Notes under the pieces: model-generated
The model's database searches: none
What the model saw: the letters and a program-made list of their open reading frames with translations, nothing else
What the model was told of the DNA's origin: nothing
Assembly: GCA_000023185.1 (NCBI GenBank)
Contig: CP001622.1
Span: 4,068,501 to 4,132,500 of the forward strand
Length of the DNA stretch: 64,000 bases
Direction of reading: 5' to 3'
Source: Rhizobium leguminosarum bv. trifolii WSM1325
GTDB lineage: Bacteria; Pseudomonadota; Alphaproteobacteria; Rhizobiales; Rhizobiaceae
Shown here: positions 46,904 through 54,880 of the stretch, piece by piece
Layout of the letters: the number at the start of each line of letters is the position of its first letter
Position numbering within the stretch: position 1 is the stretch's first letter
Program-made: the position numbers and the translations under genes

Positions 46904-48211
46904 TCAGCCGGACTTCCGCAGGCTGCGAAAGCCGACACGGACCTCGTCTGTGAAGAGCTTCGGCTGCTCCCATGCTGCAAAGTGTCCACCCTTCGGAAGC
47001 TTGTTGTAGTGAACCAGGTTTGGATAAGCCTTCTCGGCCCAGGCGCGGGGCGTCTGGTAGAGTTCGTCTGGGAAGACGCTGACTGCGACCGGCACCTTGA
47101 CGCCCTTCGAAGCGAAGAATACGAGCTTGTTCTCCCAATAGAGCCGCGCGGCGGATACGCCGGTATTTGTCAGCCAAAACAGCGTCACGTTGTCGAGGAC
47201 ATCGTCAGGGCTCACACCCTCATCCTGGCCGTCGAATGATCGTGCGATCATCGCCAGGCTCGCCCTGTCATGATCGAGCATATAGGTCGCGAGTGCGATG
47301 GGTGAGTCCGACAAGCCCGTGAGGGTCTGGGGACGCGTGCCCATCAGAAATGCGTAGTAGACATTCTTGTAGAAGGAGACGAGCTGGTGGTAGGAGGCTT
47401 TTTCTTCGTCCGACAGCCCTGCTGGAGCAGGGGCTCCGACAAAGGATGCGTTGTTGATGTCGTTGGGGATCGCTCCTGGCATGTTGGTATGGATGCCGAG
47501 CAATTCCGGAGGAGCCTGCACACCGATCATATCGGTCACGACTGCGCCCCAATCGCCGCCTTGCGCAACGAATTGCTTGTAGCCCAGACGCCGCATCAGA
47601 GTGATCCATGCCGTCGCTATCCGTTCTGGTCCCCAGCCGGTCGCATCAGGCTTTCCGGAAAAGCCATATCCTGGCATCGACGGGATGACGATGTGAAATG
47701 CATCCGAGGCACTGCCACCGTAGGCTGTCGGGTCGGTGAGCGGCCCGATGATCTTCAATTGCTCAATGATCGAGCCCGGCCATCCGTGGGTCACGATCAG
47801 AGGAAGCGCGTTCTCGTGCTTGGAACGAACATGGATGAAATGGATGTCCAGCCCATCGATCTCGGTGATGAAATTCGGCACGGCATTGATCCGGGCTTCG
47901 ACCTTGCGCCAGTCGTATTTGTTCTGCCAGTGATCGAGCAACTGCTTGGTGGTTTTGAGCGGTACACCCTGGGAGAAATCGCTGACTGTCTCCTTTTCGG
48001 GGAGGCGGGTGTGAGCAAGGCGATAGCGAAGGTCGGCGAGATCAGCCTCTGGAACGTTCACCCGGAACGGGCGGATGGCATCGGATTCCGTTGCGGCAGT
48101 CGAACCCGCGGGAAGCAAACTTGCGATGCCCAGGGCAGCAATGCCGGACGCTGCAGCAGCCAGAAGGCGACGGCGATCCTCGTCGATAACGTCAGTCTTG
48201 ATAGCGGTCAT
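46904..48211 (-). CDS. Exported epoxide hydrolase (alpha/beta hydrolase)
   Basis: A 435-residue protein. Residues 10-45 look like a twin-arginine-type signal (DRRRLLAAAASGIAALGIASLL, then ASTAA-like cleavage). An N-terminal epoxide-hydrolase domain (FRVNVPEADLADLRYRLAHTRLP) is followed by the alpha/beta hydrolase fold: oxyanion segment THGWPGSIIEQ, nucleophile aspartate in AQGGDWGAVVT and catalytic histidine in LPKGGHFAAWEQP. Related enzymes open epoxides of juvenile-hormone or microsomal type. ATG 48211 has AAGGAG seven bases upstream; ATG 48217 is too close. It heads a minus-strand run with the Ohr-like and regulator genes. Confidence 0.9.
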   Translation of the reverse strand: MTAIKTDVIDEDRRRLLAAAASGIAALGIASLLPAGSTAATESDAIRPFRVNVPEADLADLRYRLAHTRLPEKETVSDFSQGVPLKTTKQLLDHWQNKYDWRKVEARINAVPNFITEIDGLDIHFIHVRSKHENALPLIVTHGWPGSIIEQLKIIGPLTDPTAYGGSASDAFHIVIPSMPGYGFSGKPDATGWGPERIATAWITLMRRLGYKQFVAQGGDWGAVVTDMIGVQAPPELLGIHTNMPGAIPNDINNASFVGAPAPAGLSDEEKASYHQLVSFYKNVYYAFLMGTRPQTLTGLSDSPIALATYMLDHDRASLAMIARSFDGQDEGVSPDDVLDNVTLFWLTNTGVSAARLYWENKLVFFASKGVKVPVAVSVFPDELYQTPRAWAEKAYPNLVHYNKLPKGGHFAAWEQPKLFTDEVRVGFRSLRKSG

Positions 48212-48527
48212 GATCATTCTCCTTGGAAACAGGTTGATCGTCTGCACGACTGTGCTGCTTCAAGGGGTACGCTGGGGACGTGGAGTTCACACGTTAGGTG
48301 TTGTGAGATCTTGATAACGGCCCGATGCTTATCGGAAGCAGCATCCGTTGGCCTGCGAGCCCCCCGTGTGGACGGGCTTCGCTTATGCGGTGCTCGTGTG
48401 CCGTTAATCGCAGCTATTAACAGCTAGCAACGCATAACGTGCGATCCCGGACTCGGCGAGGTAGGTCTTTGGTCAGCACAGCGGTGCAGACGCTCAATCA
48501 TCAACAGCTACCAAAAGGAATTTCGCC
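48212..48527. promoter_or_regulatory. Divergent promoter region of the epoxide hydrolase and Ohr-like genes, with an inverted repeat
   Basis: No gene is seen in this 316-base gap. It contains GTTAAT-N7-ATTAAC (48403-48421), a perfect six-base-arm inverted repeat placed between the two divergent starts, a good candidate operator for the nearby regulator. The rest is moderate GC with no hairpin I trust. Confidence 0.5.
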
Positions 48528-48923
48528 ATGACCTCCAAGGTTCTCTTCACTGGTAAGACACACAACACCAATGGCCGCGATGGCGGTGCTCGCAGCGCCG
48601 ATGGCTTTCTGGACATCAAGATGAAGCAGCCGCATCCTGCCGCCGAAAACCTGTTCGGAGCCGCCTGGTCCGCCTGCTACATGGGAGCCATCGAACTGGT
48701 GGCCTCCAGAAAACAGATCAAGCTCCCTGCCGGGATATCAGTCGACGCTGAAATCGATCTGAACAATGACGATGGCAACTTCTTCCTCAGTGCCCGCCTC
48801 AATGTCAGCGTCCCCGGCATCGACCCGGTGATTGCTCGCGAGCTGCTCGATGCCGCCCACGGCATTTGCCCCTATTCGAAGGCAACGCACGGCAATATCG
48901 ACGTCGTCACCAATCTCATCTAA
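48528..48923 (+). CDS. Ohr/OsmC-family protein with both redox cysteines
   Basis: A 131-residue protein paralogous to the cysteine-lacking gene at 46433-46852. Here both cysteines are present: C50 in AAWSACYMGA and C114 in HGICPYSKATHGN. The arginine (TNGRDGG) and glutamate (AENLF) of the active site are also kept, although the usual TNPEQL text is altered. It should reduce organic hydroperoxides in the cytoplasm using a lipoyl or thiol donor. AAAAGGAA precedes the ATG. It diverges from the epoxide hydrolase and is followed by the DUF3095 gene. Confidence 0.9.
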   Translation: MTSKVLFTGKTHNTNGRDGGARSADGFLDIKMKQPHPAAENLFGAAWSACYMGAIELVASRKQIKLPAGISVDAEIDLNNDDGNFFLSARLNVSVPGIDPVIARELLDAAHGICPYSKATHGNIDVVTNLI

Positions 48924-49028
48924 GCGCGACCTTTTGGGTCTGTCCGGTTTAACGGGCAGACCCAACAATCATCGAGCTGTCAAGCCATCCGCACAAACAG
49001 CGACGTCGAAATGTCTGGAGGAAATGCA

Positions 49029-50039
49029 ATGTTCAGATTCAGCACTAAACGTCACGCCTATCATGATTTTGCCGAGTTGCTTGACACGACGATCTACCAG
49101 CCATTGCCTGACGAATGGCTTGTCGGGATTACGGATGTCGTGAACTCCACTTCTGCGGTGAATGCGGGACGCTACAAGGACGTCAATTACGCGGGCGCAT
49201 CGGCCATCGCGGCATTGGGGAACGCCTGGAACAGCTTCGATTTCCCATTCGTGTTTCGAGGCGACGGTGCCGCGTTCGCCTTCCATCCCGACAGACTGGA
49301 AACAGCGACGGCGGCGCTCCGGCAGACCGTTGGACACGTCCGCGACGTCTTCCAGCTTGATCTCCGGGCTGGCCTGGTCTCGGAGAGAGAAATCCGTGCA
49401 GGGGGTAAAGATGTCCGTACTGCTCGATTCTCAGCATCCGAAACTGCTATCTATTCGATGTTTGCTGGCGGCGGACTTAACTGGGCTGATCGGCAGATCA
49501 AATCCGGAAAGTATGGGATCGCCGACAACGTCACGGACACCTCCGCGAACCTGAGCGGCCTGACTTGCGAATGGGCACCGATCCCCAGCCGGAGCGGCGA
49601 AATACTTTCCCTCCTCGTGGAACCCTGCGACCATTCGAGGTCCACGATGTTCGCGAAGCTTGCCAAGCAAATCGTGGCGGTTTTCGACACAGGAGAGCGA
49701 CATTCCCACCCGGTACCTAACGACATCGTCATCACGCAGGACGTCGAAGACTATCTCAGCGGCGCAGCATGGGCCGATGTCGTCGCGAATTCGGACTATC
49801 GCAGATACGACGACGTTCTACGTTTGACGCTGGATTGCACGGCCGAACAGATCGGAGTGGTCGAAGCTCTGCTTGTCCGCGCCAGAAATCGTGGTGACAT
49901 CAGGTTTGGGCTACACCGGCAGTCCCACGCGCTCATGACTTGCCTGGTACCTTCCGGCAACAAGGGCTCTCATCTTCATTTCCTCGACGGAATGGGCGGC
50001 GGATACACAAAGGCTGCTGAAATGCTGGAGGCTCAGTGA
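49029..50039 (+). CDS. DUF3095 protein with class III nucleotidyl cyclase-like core
   Basis: A 336-residue protein. The first 110 residues match the class III adenylyl/guanylyl cyclase fold: the strand before the first metal aspartate is LVGITDVVNST (D36), followed by RYKDVNYAGA, and the second metal aspartate is in FVFRGDGAAFAF (D79). The rest (SAMFAGGGLNWADRQIKSG-like text and a C-terminal GLHRQSHALMTCLVPS) is the DUF3095 signature. Whether it makes a cyclic nucleotide is unknown. ATG 49029 follows GGAGGAAA; an ATG at 49011 is less likely. It is the second gene after the divergent promoter. Confidence 0.8.
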   Translation: MFRFSTKRHAYHDFAELLDTTIYQPLPDEWLVGITDVVNSTSAVNAGRYKDVNYAGASAIAALGNAWNSFDFPFVFRGDGAAFAFHPDRLETATAALRQTVGHVRDVFQLDLRAGLVSEREIRAGGKDVRTARFSASETAIYSMFAGGGLNWADRQIKSGKYGIADNVTDTSANLSGLTCEWAPIPSRSGEILSLLVEPCDHSRSTMFAKLAKQIVAVFDTGERHSHPVPNDIVITQDVEDYLSGAAWADVVANSDYRRYDDVLRLTLDCTAEQIGVVEALLVRARNRGDIRFGLHRQSHALMTCLVPSGNKGSHLHFLDGMGGGYTKAAEMLEAQ

Positions 50040-50298
50040 ACACAGCAGGCGCTCAACCGACAGGCTTACATCCAAAATTATTGCCTGCAGAGCAATGATT
50101 AGCGACGGCTTTGGGCCATTCCCAGACCTTGGCGCGGAGTGCCCGAATGTCCGTTTTCTCGTCGGGTATGCTAACAGCGGACGGTCGGCAGTCGGCCCCG
50201 TAACGGTCATTCCTTCACCCTGGGCCAACTACTGCTCCTTGCGCAAATCCGGTCATCCAGACGCTCTAAGAGTTGCTGGTTTGCTACCTCATTCCGCG
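50040..50298. other. Intergenic stretch with possible decayed repeat text
   Basis: No convincing gene is seen. On the plus strand PNVRFLVGYANSGRSAVGP-like text recalls the degenerate translated repeats scattered between genes in Rhizobiales, but I could not verify it. The downstream end holds the argG terminator. Confidence 0.3.
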
Positions 50299-50328
50299 AA
50301 AAAGCCCGCGCGGCAATGCCGGCGGGCT
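50299..50328 (-). terminator. Rho-independent terminator of argG
   Basis: On the minus strand AGCCCGC pairs with GCGGGCT and an inner CGGC pairs with GCCG, with one bulge and a short loop, followed by five T. It lies about 30 bases past the argG stop. Confidence 0.82.
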
Positions 50329-50355
50329 GATATTCGGTTCGAAGGGAACCCGTGA

Positions 50356-51579
50356 TTACTTCACGAGATTGCGCTTGGCGAGCGTGCGCAGGCGCAGCGC
50401 GTTGAGCTTGATGAAGCCGGCCGCATCCTTCTGGTCGTAGGCGCCCTGGTCATCCTCGAAAGTGACGAGCTTGTCGGAATAGAGCGACTTGTCGCTTTCA
50501 CGGCCGATGACCATGACATTGCCCTTGTAGAGCTTCAGCGTCACTTCGCCTTCGACATGCTCCTGGCTCTTGTCGATCAGCGCCTGCAGCATCTCGCGCT
50601 CCGGCGAAAACCAGAAGCCGTAATAGATCAGCTCGGCGTAACGCGGCATGATGTCGTCCTTGAGATGGGCGGCACCGCGGTCGAGCGTGATCGATTCAAT
50701 GGCGCGGTGCGCCGAAAGCAGGATGGTGCCGCCTGGGGTCTCGTAGACGCCGCGCGACTTCATGCCGACAAAACGGTTCTCGACGAGGTCGAGACGACCG
50801 ATGCCGTTGTCTCGTCCGTAATTGTTGAGCGCAGCCAAGAGCGTCGCCGGGCTCATGCGCACGCCGTTGATCGAAACCGCATCACCCTTTTCGAAGCCGA
50901 CCTTGATGGTCGTTGCCTTGTCGGGTGCAGCCTCAGGCGAAATGGTGCGCATGTGCACATATTCAGGCGCCTCCTTGGAGGGGTCCTCGAGAACCTTGCC
51001 CTCGGAAGAGGAATGCAGAAGGTTGGCGTCGACGGAGAATGGCGCCTCGCCCTTTTTGTCCTTGGCAACAGGGATCTGATGCTGCTCGGCGAAAGCCAGC
51101 AGGTCGGTGCGGCTCTTGAACGCCCAGTCGCGCCACGGCGCGATGATCTTGATGTCGGGGTTCAGGGCATAGGCGGAGAGCTCGAACCGGACCTGGTCGT
51201 TGCCCTTGCCGGTCGCGCCGTGGGCGATCGCATCGGCGCCGGTCTTCTTGGCGATATCGATCAGATGCTTGGAAATCAACGGACGGGCGATCGAGGTGCC
51301 GAGCAGGTAGACGCCTTCGTAGACGGCATTGGCGCGGAACATCGGGAAGACGAAATCGCGTACGAATTCCTCGCGCACATCCTCGATATAGATCTCCTTG
51401 ATGCCGAGCATTTCGGCCTTCTTGCGCGCCGGCTCCAGCTCTTCGCCCTGGCCGAGATCGGCGGTGAAGGTGACGACTTCGGCGCCGAGTTCCGTCTGCA
51501 GCCACTTCAGGATGATCGAGGTGTCGAGGCCGCCGGAATAGGCGAGAACGACTTTCTTCACGTCTTTGTATGATGCCAT
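50356..51579 (-). CDS. argG: Argininosuccinate synthase
   Basis: A 407-residue enzyme that joins citrulline and aspartate with ATP in arginine synthesis. The ATP loop [13 protein letters not shown], then [14 protein letters not shown] and the long catalytic segment [17 protein letters not shown], are diagnostic. ATG 51579 gives [17 protein letters not shown]. It is a single-gene unit with its own terminator, facing a short-chain dehydrogenase gene. Confidence 0.97.
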   Translation of the reverse strand: MASYKDVKKVVLAYSGGLDTSIILKWLQTELGAEVVTFTADLGQGEELEPARKKAEMLGIKEIYIEDVREEFVRDFVFPMFRANAVYEGVYLLGTSIARPLISKHLIDIAKKTGADAIAHGATGKGNDQVRFELSAYALNPDIKIIAPWRDWAFKSRTDLLAFAEQHQIPVAKDKKGEAPFSVDANLLHSSSEGKVLEDPSKEAPEYVHMRTISPEAAPDKATTIKVGFEKGDAVSINGVRMSPATLLAALNNYGRDNGIGRLDLVENRFVGMKSRGVYETPGGTILLSAHRAIESITLDRGAAHLKDDIMPRYAELIYYGFWFSPEREMLQALIDKSQEHVEGEVTLKLYKGNVMVIGRESDKSLYSDKLVTFEDDQGAYDQKDAAGFIKLNALRLRTLAKRNLVK

Positions 51580-51757
51580 GATGATGAGGTCCGTTGCATA
51601 AAAGGCCGGCGAAAACCCGGTGTCGCGGCACTTTTAGCGAGATTGGCGCGTGACGCAAGGCCAAGTGCGACGGTGATGGTGCCGATAGCGTTTGACAGGG
51701 CGAAAGCGGAGCCCATATTCGCCAGCGTCCGCAAATGCTCGAGGAGAGGTTGCCCCC

Positions 51758-52609
51758 GTGACGAATATTCAAGACATTTTCAAGAAGCCCAATGTTGCCG
51801 TCATCACCGGCGGCGCCTCCGGCATCGGTCTTGCCGCAGCGAGATATTTCGCCGGACGCGGCATGAGCGTCGCCATCGCCGATCTCGGCGGCGATCGGCT
51901 GGCCGACGCGGCCAATGAACTCAAGGCCATTGCCGGCGAGGAAAATGTGATGGCCGTCGAGACCGACGTCGCCAGCAGAGACTCGCTGGAATCGCTCGAG
52001 CGCGCCGTGCTCCAGCGTTTCGGCCGTGTGCACGTACTGATGAACAATGCCGGCATCGGCCCGGAAACCTCGATCTTCAGCCCGCAGGCGAACTGGGACA
52101 ATATCTTTGCCGTCAACCTGATGGGGGTGATCAACGGCACGCGCACCTTCGGCCCGAAGATGCTGTCGCACGGCGAGCCGGGCCTGATCATCAACACCGG
52201 CTCCAAGCAGGGCATCACCACGCCGCCCGGCAACCCCGCCTACAACATCTCCAAATCAGGCGTGAAAGTCTTTACCGAAGCGCTGCAGCACGAGCTTCGC
52301 AATACCGAAGGCGGAAAGATCTCCGCCCATCTTCTGATCCCAGGCTTCGTCTTCACCGGCCTCACCAAGGGCGACCGCGCCGAAAAACCGGCCGCTGCCT
52401 GGACCGCCGAGCAGACGGTCGATTTCATGGTCGAGAGCCTCGAACGCGGCGATTTCTATATTCTCTGCCCCGACAATGACGTCGCGCGTCCTCTCGACGA
52501 GCGCCGCATGCTCTGGGCAGCCGGCGATATCGTCGAGAACCGGCCGCCGCTGTCACGCTGGCACAAGGATTATGCCGACAAGTTCAAGGCCTTCCTCGAA
52601 CAGAAGTAA
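51758..52609 (+). CDS. Short-chain dehydrogenase/reductase
   Basis: A 283-residue Rossmann-fold oxidoreductase. The cofactor loop is ITGGASGIGLAAARYF, the NNAG motif MNNAGIG, and the catalytic serine, tyrosine and lysine are in INTGSKQG and PAYNISKSG. An aspartate in IADLGGD suggests NAD(H). GTG 51758 is chosen because GAGGAGAGG lies eight bases upstream; a longer upstream frame has no ribosome site. The substrate is unknown. It is read away from argG. Confidence 0.9.
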   Translation: MTNIQDIFKKPNVAVITGGASGIGLAAARYFAGRGMSVAIADLGGDRLADAANELKAIAGEENVMAVETDVASRDSLESLERAVLQRFGRVHVLMNNAGIGPETSIFSPQANWDNIFAVNLMGVINGTRTFGPKMLSHGEPGLIINTGSKQGITTPPGNPAYNISKSGVKVFTEALQHELRNTEGGKISAHLLIPGFVFTGLTKGDRAEKPAAAWTAEQTVDFMVESLERGDFYILCPDNDVARPLDERRMLWAAGDIVENRPPLSRWHKDYADKFKAFLEQK

Positions 52610-52643
52610 TCGGCGCCATCAGAAGGTTTGATTGGTAATTTTC

Positions 52644-52684
52644 CGAAAGCCGGGTAAGAGATCCCCAGATCCTTTCCGGCTTTC
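52644..52684 (+). other. Leader hairpin before the LysE exporter gene
   Basis: GAAAGCCGG pairs perfectly with CCGGCTTTC across a 23-base loop, ending ten bases before the exporter start. No T run follows. It could be a weak terminator of the dehydrogenase gene or a 5' control element of the exporter; I cannot tell which. Confidence 0.4.
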
Positions 52685-52694
52685 AGAGTGTGTC

Positions 52695-53336
52695 ATGGAT
52701 TTCCTGCCGAGCCTGCCGACCCTTCTCGCCTTTGCCGCCGCGACGCTGCTGCTCGCGGCAACCCCAGGCCCTGATATGACGCTGTCGATCAGCCGCGCGC
52801 TGGCCCAGGGCAAGAAGGCGGCGCTCTTCGTGGTCGTCGGCACCAGCCTCGGCATCGTCGTCCACACCATGCTGGTCGCTTTTGGCATTTCGGCGCTGAT
52901 CACCGCCTCGCCGACCGCCTTCCTGATCCTGAAGACCGGCGGTGCTGCCTATCTGCTCTGGCTGGCGGTGCAGGCGATCCGTTTCGGCTCGAAGCTCACT
53001 GTCGCCAAGGTCGAGGAGCAGAAGGGCACACCACTTTCCAACATCTCCTCGGGCTTCTGGGTCAATCTTCTGAACCCCAAAGTCATCATCTTCTTCATGA
53101 CCTTCCTGCCGCAATTCGTCAGCGCCGGCGATCCCGCCGTCACCCAAAAGCTGCTCTTTTTCGGCTTCTGCTTCATCCTGATCGGCATGCCGGTCAACGC
53201 CAGCGTCGTCTTTGCCGCCGACTGGCTGGCCTCCTGGCTGCAGAACAACAAGAAAGTGCTGCGCGGCATGGACTACACCTTCGCCGGCGTCTTCTCGGTC
53301 TTCGCCGCAAAGATCCTGCTCACCCAGGCGCGGTAA
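52695..53336 (+). CDS. LysE/RhtB family exporter
   Basis: A 213-residue inner-membrane protein of about six membrane segments. Family signature text is LLLAATPGPDMTLSISRALAQGKKA, and the second landmark is LNPKVIIFFMTFLPQFV. It probably expels an amino acid or a related toxic metabolite. ATG 52695 (MDFLPSLPT) is the family-like start; an upstream ATG lacks support. A hairpin occupies the leader. This is the second LysE-type gene in the window, not a close copy of the first. Confidence 0.92.
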   Translation: MDFLPSLPTLLAFAAATLLLAATPGPDMTLSISRALAQGKKAALFVVVGTSLGIVVHTMLVAFGISALITASPTAFLILKTGGAAYLLWLAVQAIRFGSKLTVAKVEEQKGTPLSNISSGFWVNLLNPKVIIFFMTFLPQFVSAGDPAVTQKLLFFGFCFILIGMPVNASVVFAADWLASWLQNNKKVLRGMDYTFAGVFSVFAAKILLTQAR

Positions 53337-53435
53337 CCGCGGTTGCGCAGCAATCCCGCGGTTGCGCAGCAATCCCGCGGTCGGCATATCGATCCGCCCG
53401 CGGTCGGTTGATCGATCCGCGGTCGTGAAACGATC
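53337..53435. repeat. Degenerate tandem repeat, five units of about 19 bases
   Basis: Two identical 19-base units (CCGCGGTTGCGCAGCAATC at 53337-53355 and 53356-53374) are followed by three diverged ones at 53375-53394, 53398-53417 and 53418-53435. They share CGCGGTyG at the left and ATC at the right. No spacer pattern is present. The remainder of the gap to 53647 shows nothing I recognise apart from a promoter-like region before the next gene. Confidence 0.75.
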
Positions 53436-53647
53436 CGCCGCCAACGACACCAATATTCGCGAGACGCCACGCCGGAGCAGGCAGTGACCGCGAATTTCGT
53501 CGTCTTCCAAAATTATTCCATGCCTTTCGCGCGATTACTTGTGATCAACATATGATCGTAAGTCGGCAATTGTGGCTAGGCCACGCCACCTTCGCTGCCC
53601 ACATATCCTTTACGGCTCACGAAGAGCTGCCTTGAAAGGATAAGTCC

Positions 53648-54013
53648 ATGTTTGCGTTTCGCAATATCATAACAGCAGGAGTTGTTGCGCTGACGTTTGC
53701 CGCCACGTCCCTTACAGCGACAGCACCTGCCTTAGCTCACGGCGGCGGAGGCCATGGCGGTGGCGGCTTCTCGCGGGACGGCGGCCACTTCGGCGGTGGT
53801 GCGCATATGGGCGGCGGCAATTTCGCCGATCGCGGCTTCGGAGCGCATCATTTCGGCGGAGCCGGCCATTTTGGCGGACATCGCGACGGCCGTTTCGCTT
53901 TCCATGATAGAAATCGTCTGTTCTTCGGCGATGACGACTATGACCCGGAACAGTGCCAGCCGGAATGGCTCAACCGGTACGGCCATCGCGTGCTGGTGGA
54001 AGTCTGCTCTTGA
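53648..54013 (+). CDS. Secreted glycine- and histidine-rich protein
   Basis: A 121-residue protein. A signal peptide (ITAGVVALTFAATSLTATA, cleavage near ALAHG) precedes a run of Gly, His, Phe and Arg (HGGGGHGGGGFSRDGGHFGGG and so on) and a short cysteine-containing C terminus (EQCQPEWLNRYGHRVLVEVC). Two cysteines there could form a disulphide. The histidines could bind metal; the text also fits surface or adhesion proteins. I do not recognise a family. It is flanked on both sides by related degenerate repeats. Confidence 0.8.
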   Translation: MFAFRNIITAGVVALTFAATSLTATAPALAHGGGGHGGGGFSRDGGHFGGGAHMGGGNFADRGFGAHHFGGAGHFGGHRDGRFAFHDRNRLFFGDDDYDPEQCQPEWLNRYGHRVLVEVCS

Positions 54014-54038
54014 TGACGGTCCCACTGGCCTCTGAGGA

Positions 54039-54097
54039 GTCGTGAAACGATCAGCTGCCCGCTAACCGATCAGCCCGCTGTCGGCCTAGCCGATCAG
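54039..54097. repeat. Degenerate repeat copies on the far side of the Gly/His-rich gene
   Basis: GTCGTGAAACGATC at 54039-54052 is identical to the last repeat unit at 53422-53435. Two further units ending in CGATCAG follow (54060-54073 and 54076-54097) and run into the last codons of the ATPase gene. The unit contains the small inverted repeat TCGT-GAA-ACGA. Confidence 0.6.
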
Positions 54098-54880
54098 CAA
54101 CGCGTCATCATCCAGCGTCTGGCCGCGCATCTTGCGGAACATCGCGATCAGATCCTCGACCTGCAATGTCTTGCGGCTGTCGCCGGCGACATCGAGCACG
54201 ATCTCGCCGCCATGCAGCATCACGGTGCGGTGGCCATAATCGAGCGCCTGGCGCATCGAATGCGTCACCATCAGCGTCGTCAGCTTGCGCTCGGAAACGA
54301 TCTTCTGGGTCAGGCCCATGATGAATTCCGCCATGCCAGGGTCGAGGGCCGCCGTATGTTCGTCGAGCAGCAGCACCTCCGAGCCCGCCAGCGTCGCCAT
54401 GACAAGCGAGACCGCCTGCCGCTGGCCGCCGGAAAGCAGGTCCATGCGGTCCTTCATGCGGTTCTCCAGCCCGAGATTGAGCTCGGCGATCCTCTCGCGA
54501 AAATGGTCGCGCCGTTTTGCGCCAAGCGCCGAAACAAGCCCGCGCCGCTCGCCGCGCCGCGCCGCAAGCGCCAGGTTCTCCTCGATCGACAAGGCACCGC
54601 AGCTTCCGGTCAACGGGTCCTGAAAGACGCGGGCGACCAGCCCGGCGCGCGCCGCCGTCGTCTTGCGCGTCACGTCGGCACTGCCGATCAGCACCTGCCC
54701 TTCGCTCGCCAGCACATCGCCGGCGAGGACGCCGAGCAGCGTCGATTTACCAGCGCCGTTCGAGCCGATGACGGTGACGAAGGAGCCTTCCTCGATCGTC
54801 AGGCTGACACCCGAGAGCGCCTGCTTCTGCAGCGGCGTGCCGCGCCCGAAGACGACCTTGATGTTCTTGAGGTTGATCAT
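54086..54880 (-). CDS. ABC transporter ATP-binding protein (tryptophan/unknown-substrate class)
   Basis: A 264-residue ATPase with Walker A IGSNGAGKS, Q-loop RVFQDPLTGSC, signature LSGGQRQAVSL, Walker B EVLLLDEHTAALDP and switch MVTHSMRQ. It pairs with the permease and binding protein encoded upstream. ATG 54880 has GGAGG about eight bases upstream and overlaps the permease stop. This three-gene type resembles the TrpXYZ-like importers for aromatic or other small substrates; the real substrate is unknown. Confidence 0.93.
   Translation of the reverse strand: MINLKNIKVVFGRGTPLQKQALSGVSLTIEEGSFVTVIGSNGAGKSTLLGVLAGDVLASEGQVLIGSADVTRKTTAARAGLVARVFQDPLTGSCGALSIEENLALAARRGERRGLVSALGAKRRDHFRERIAELNLGLENRMKDRMDLLSGGQRQAVSLVMATLAGSEVLLLDEHTAALDPGMAEFIMGLTQKIVSERKLTTLMVTHSMRQALDYGHRTVMLHGGEIVLDVAGDSRKTLQVEDLIAMFRKMRGQTLDDDALLIG

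Noticed and set aside
46401..47177. 258-codon minus-strand frame across the Ohr-like gene and epoxide hydrolase end
   Set aside because: Different frame from both real genes, very arginine-rich, no motif.
52644..52694. Guanidine-type (mini-ykkC) riboswitch before the LysE gene
   Set aside because: Only one stem and no pair of ACGR loops visible.
53337..53435. CRISPR array
   Set aside because: Units are tandem with no unique spacers and there are no cas genes in the window.
53422..53435. parS (ParB-binding) site
   Set aside because: Only a GTGAAAC half-site is present; the full 16-base palindrome is absent.
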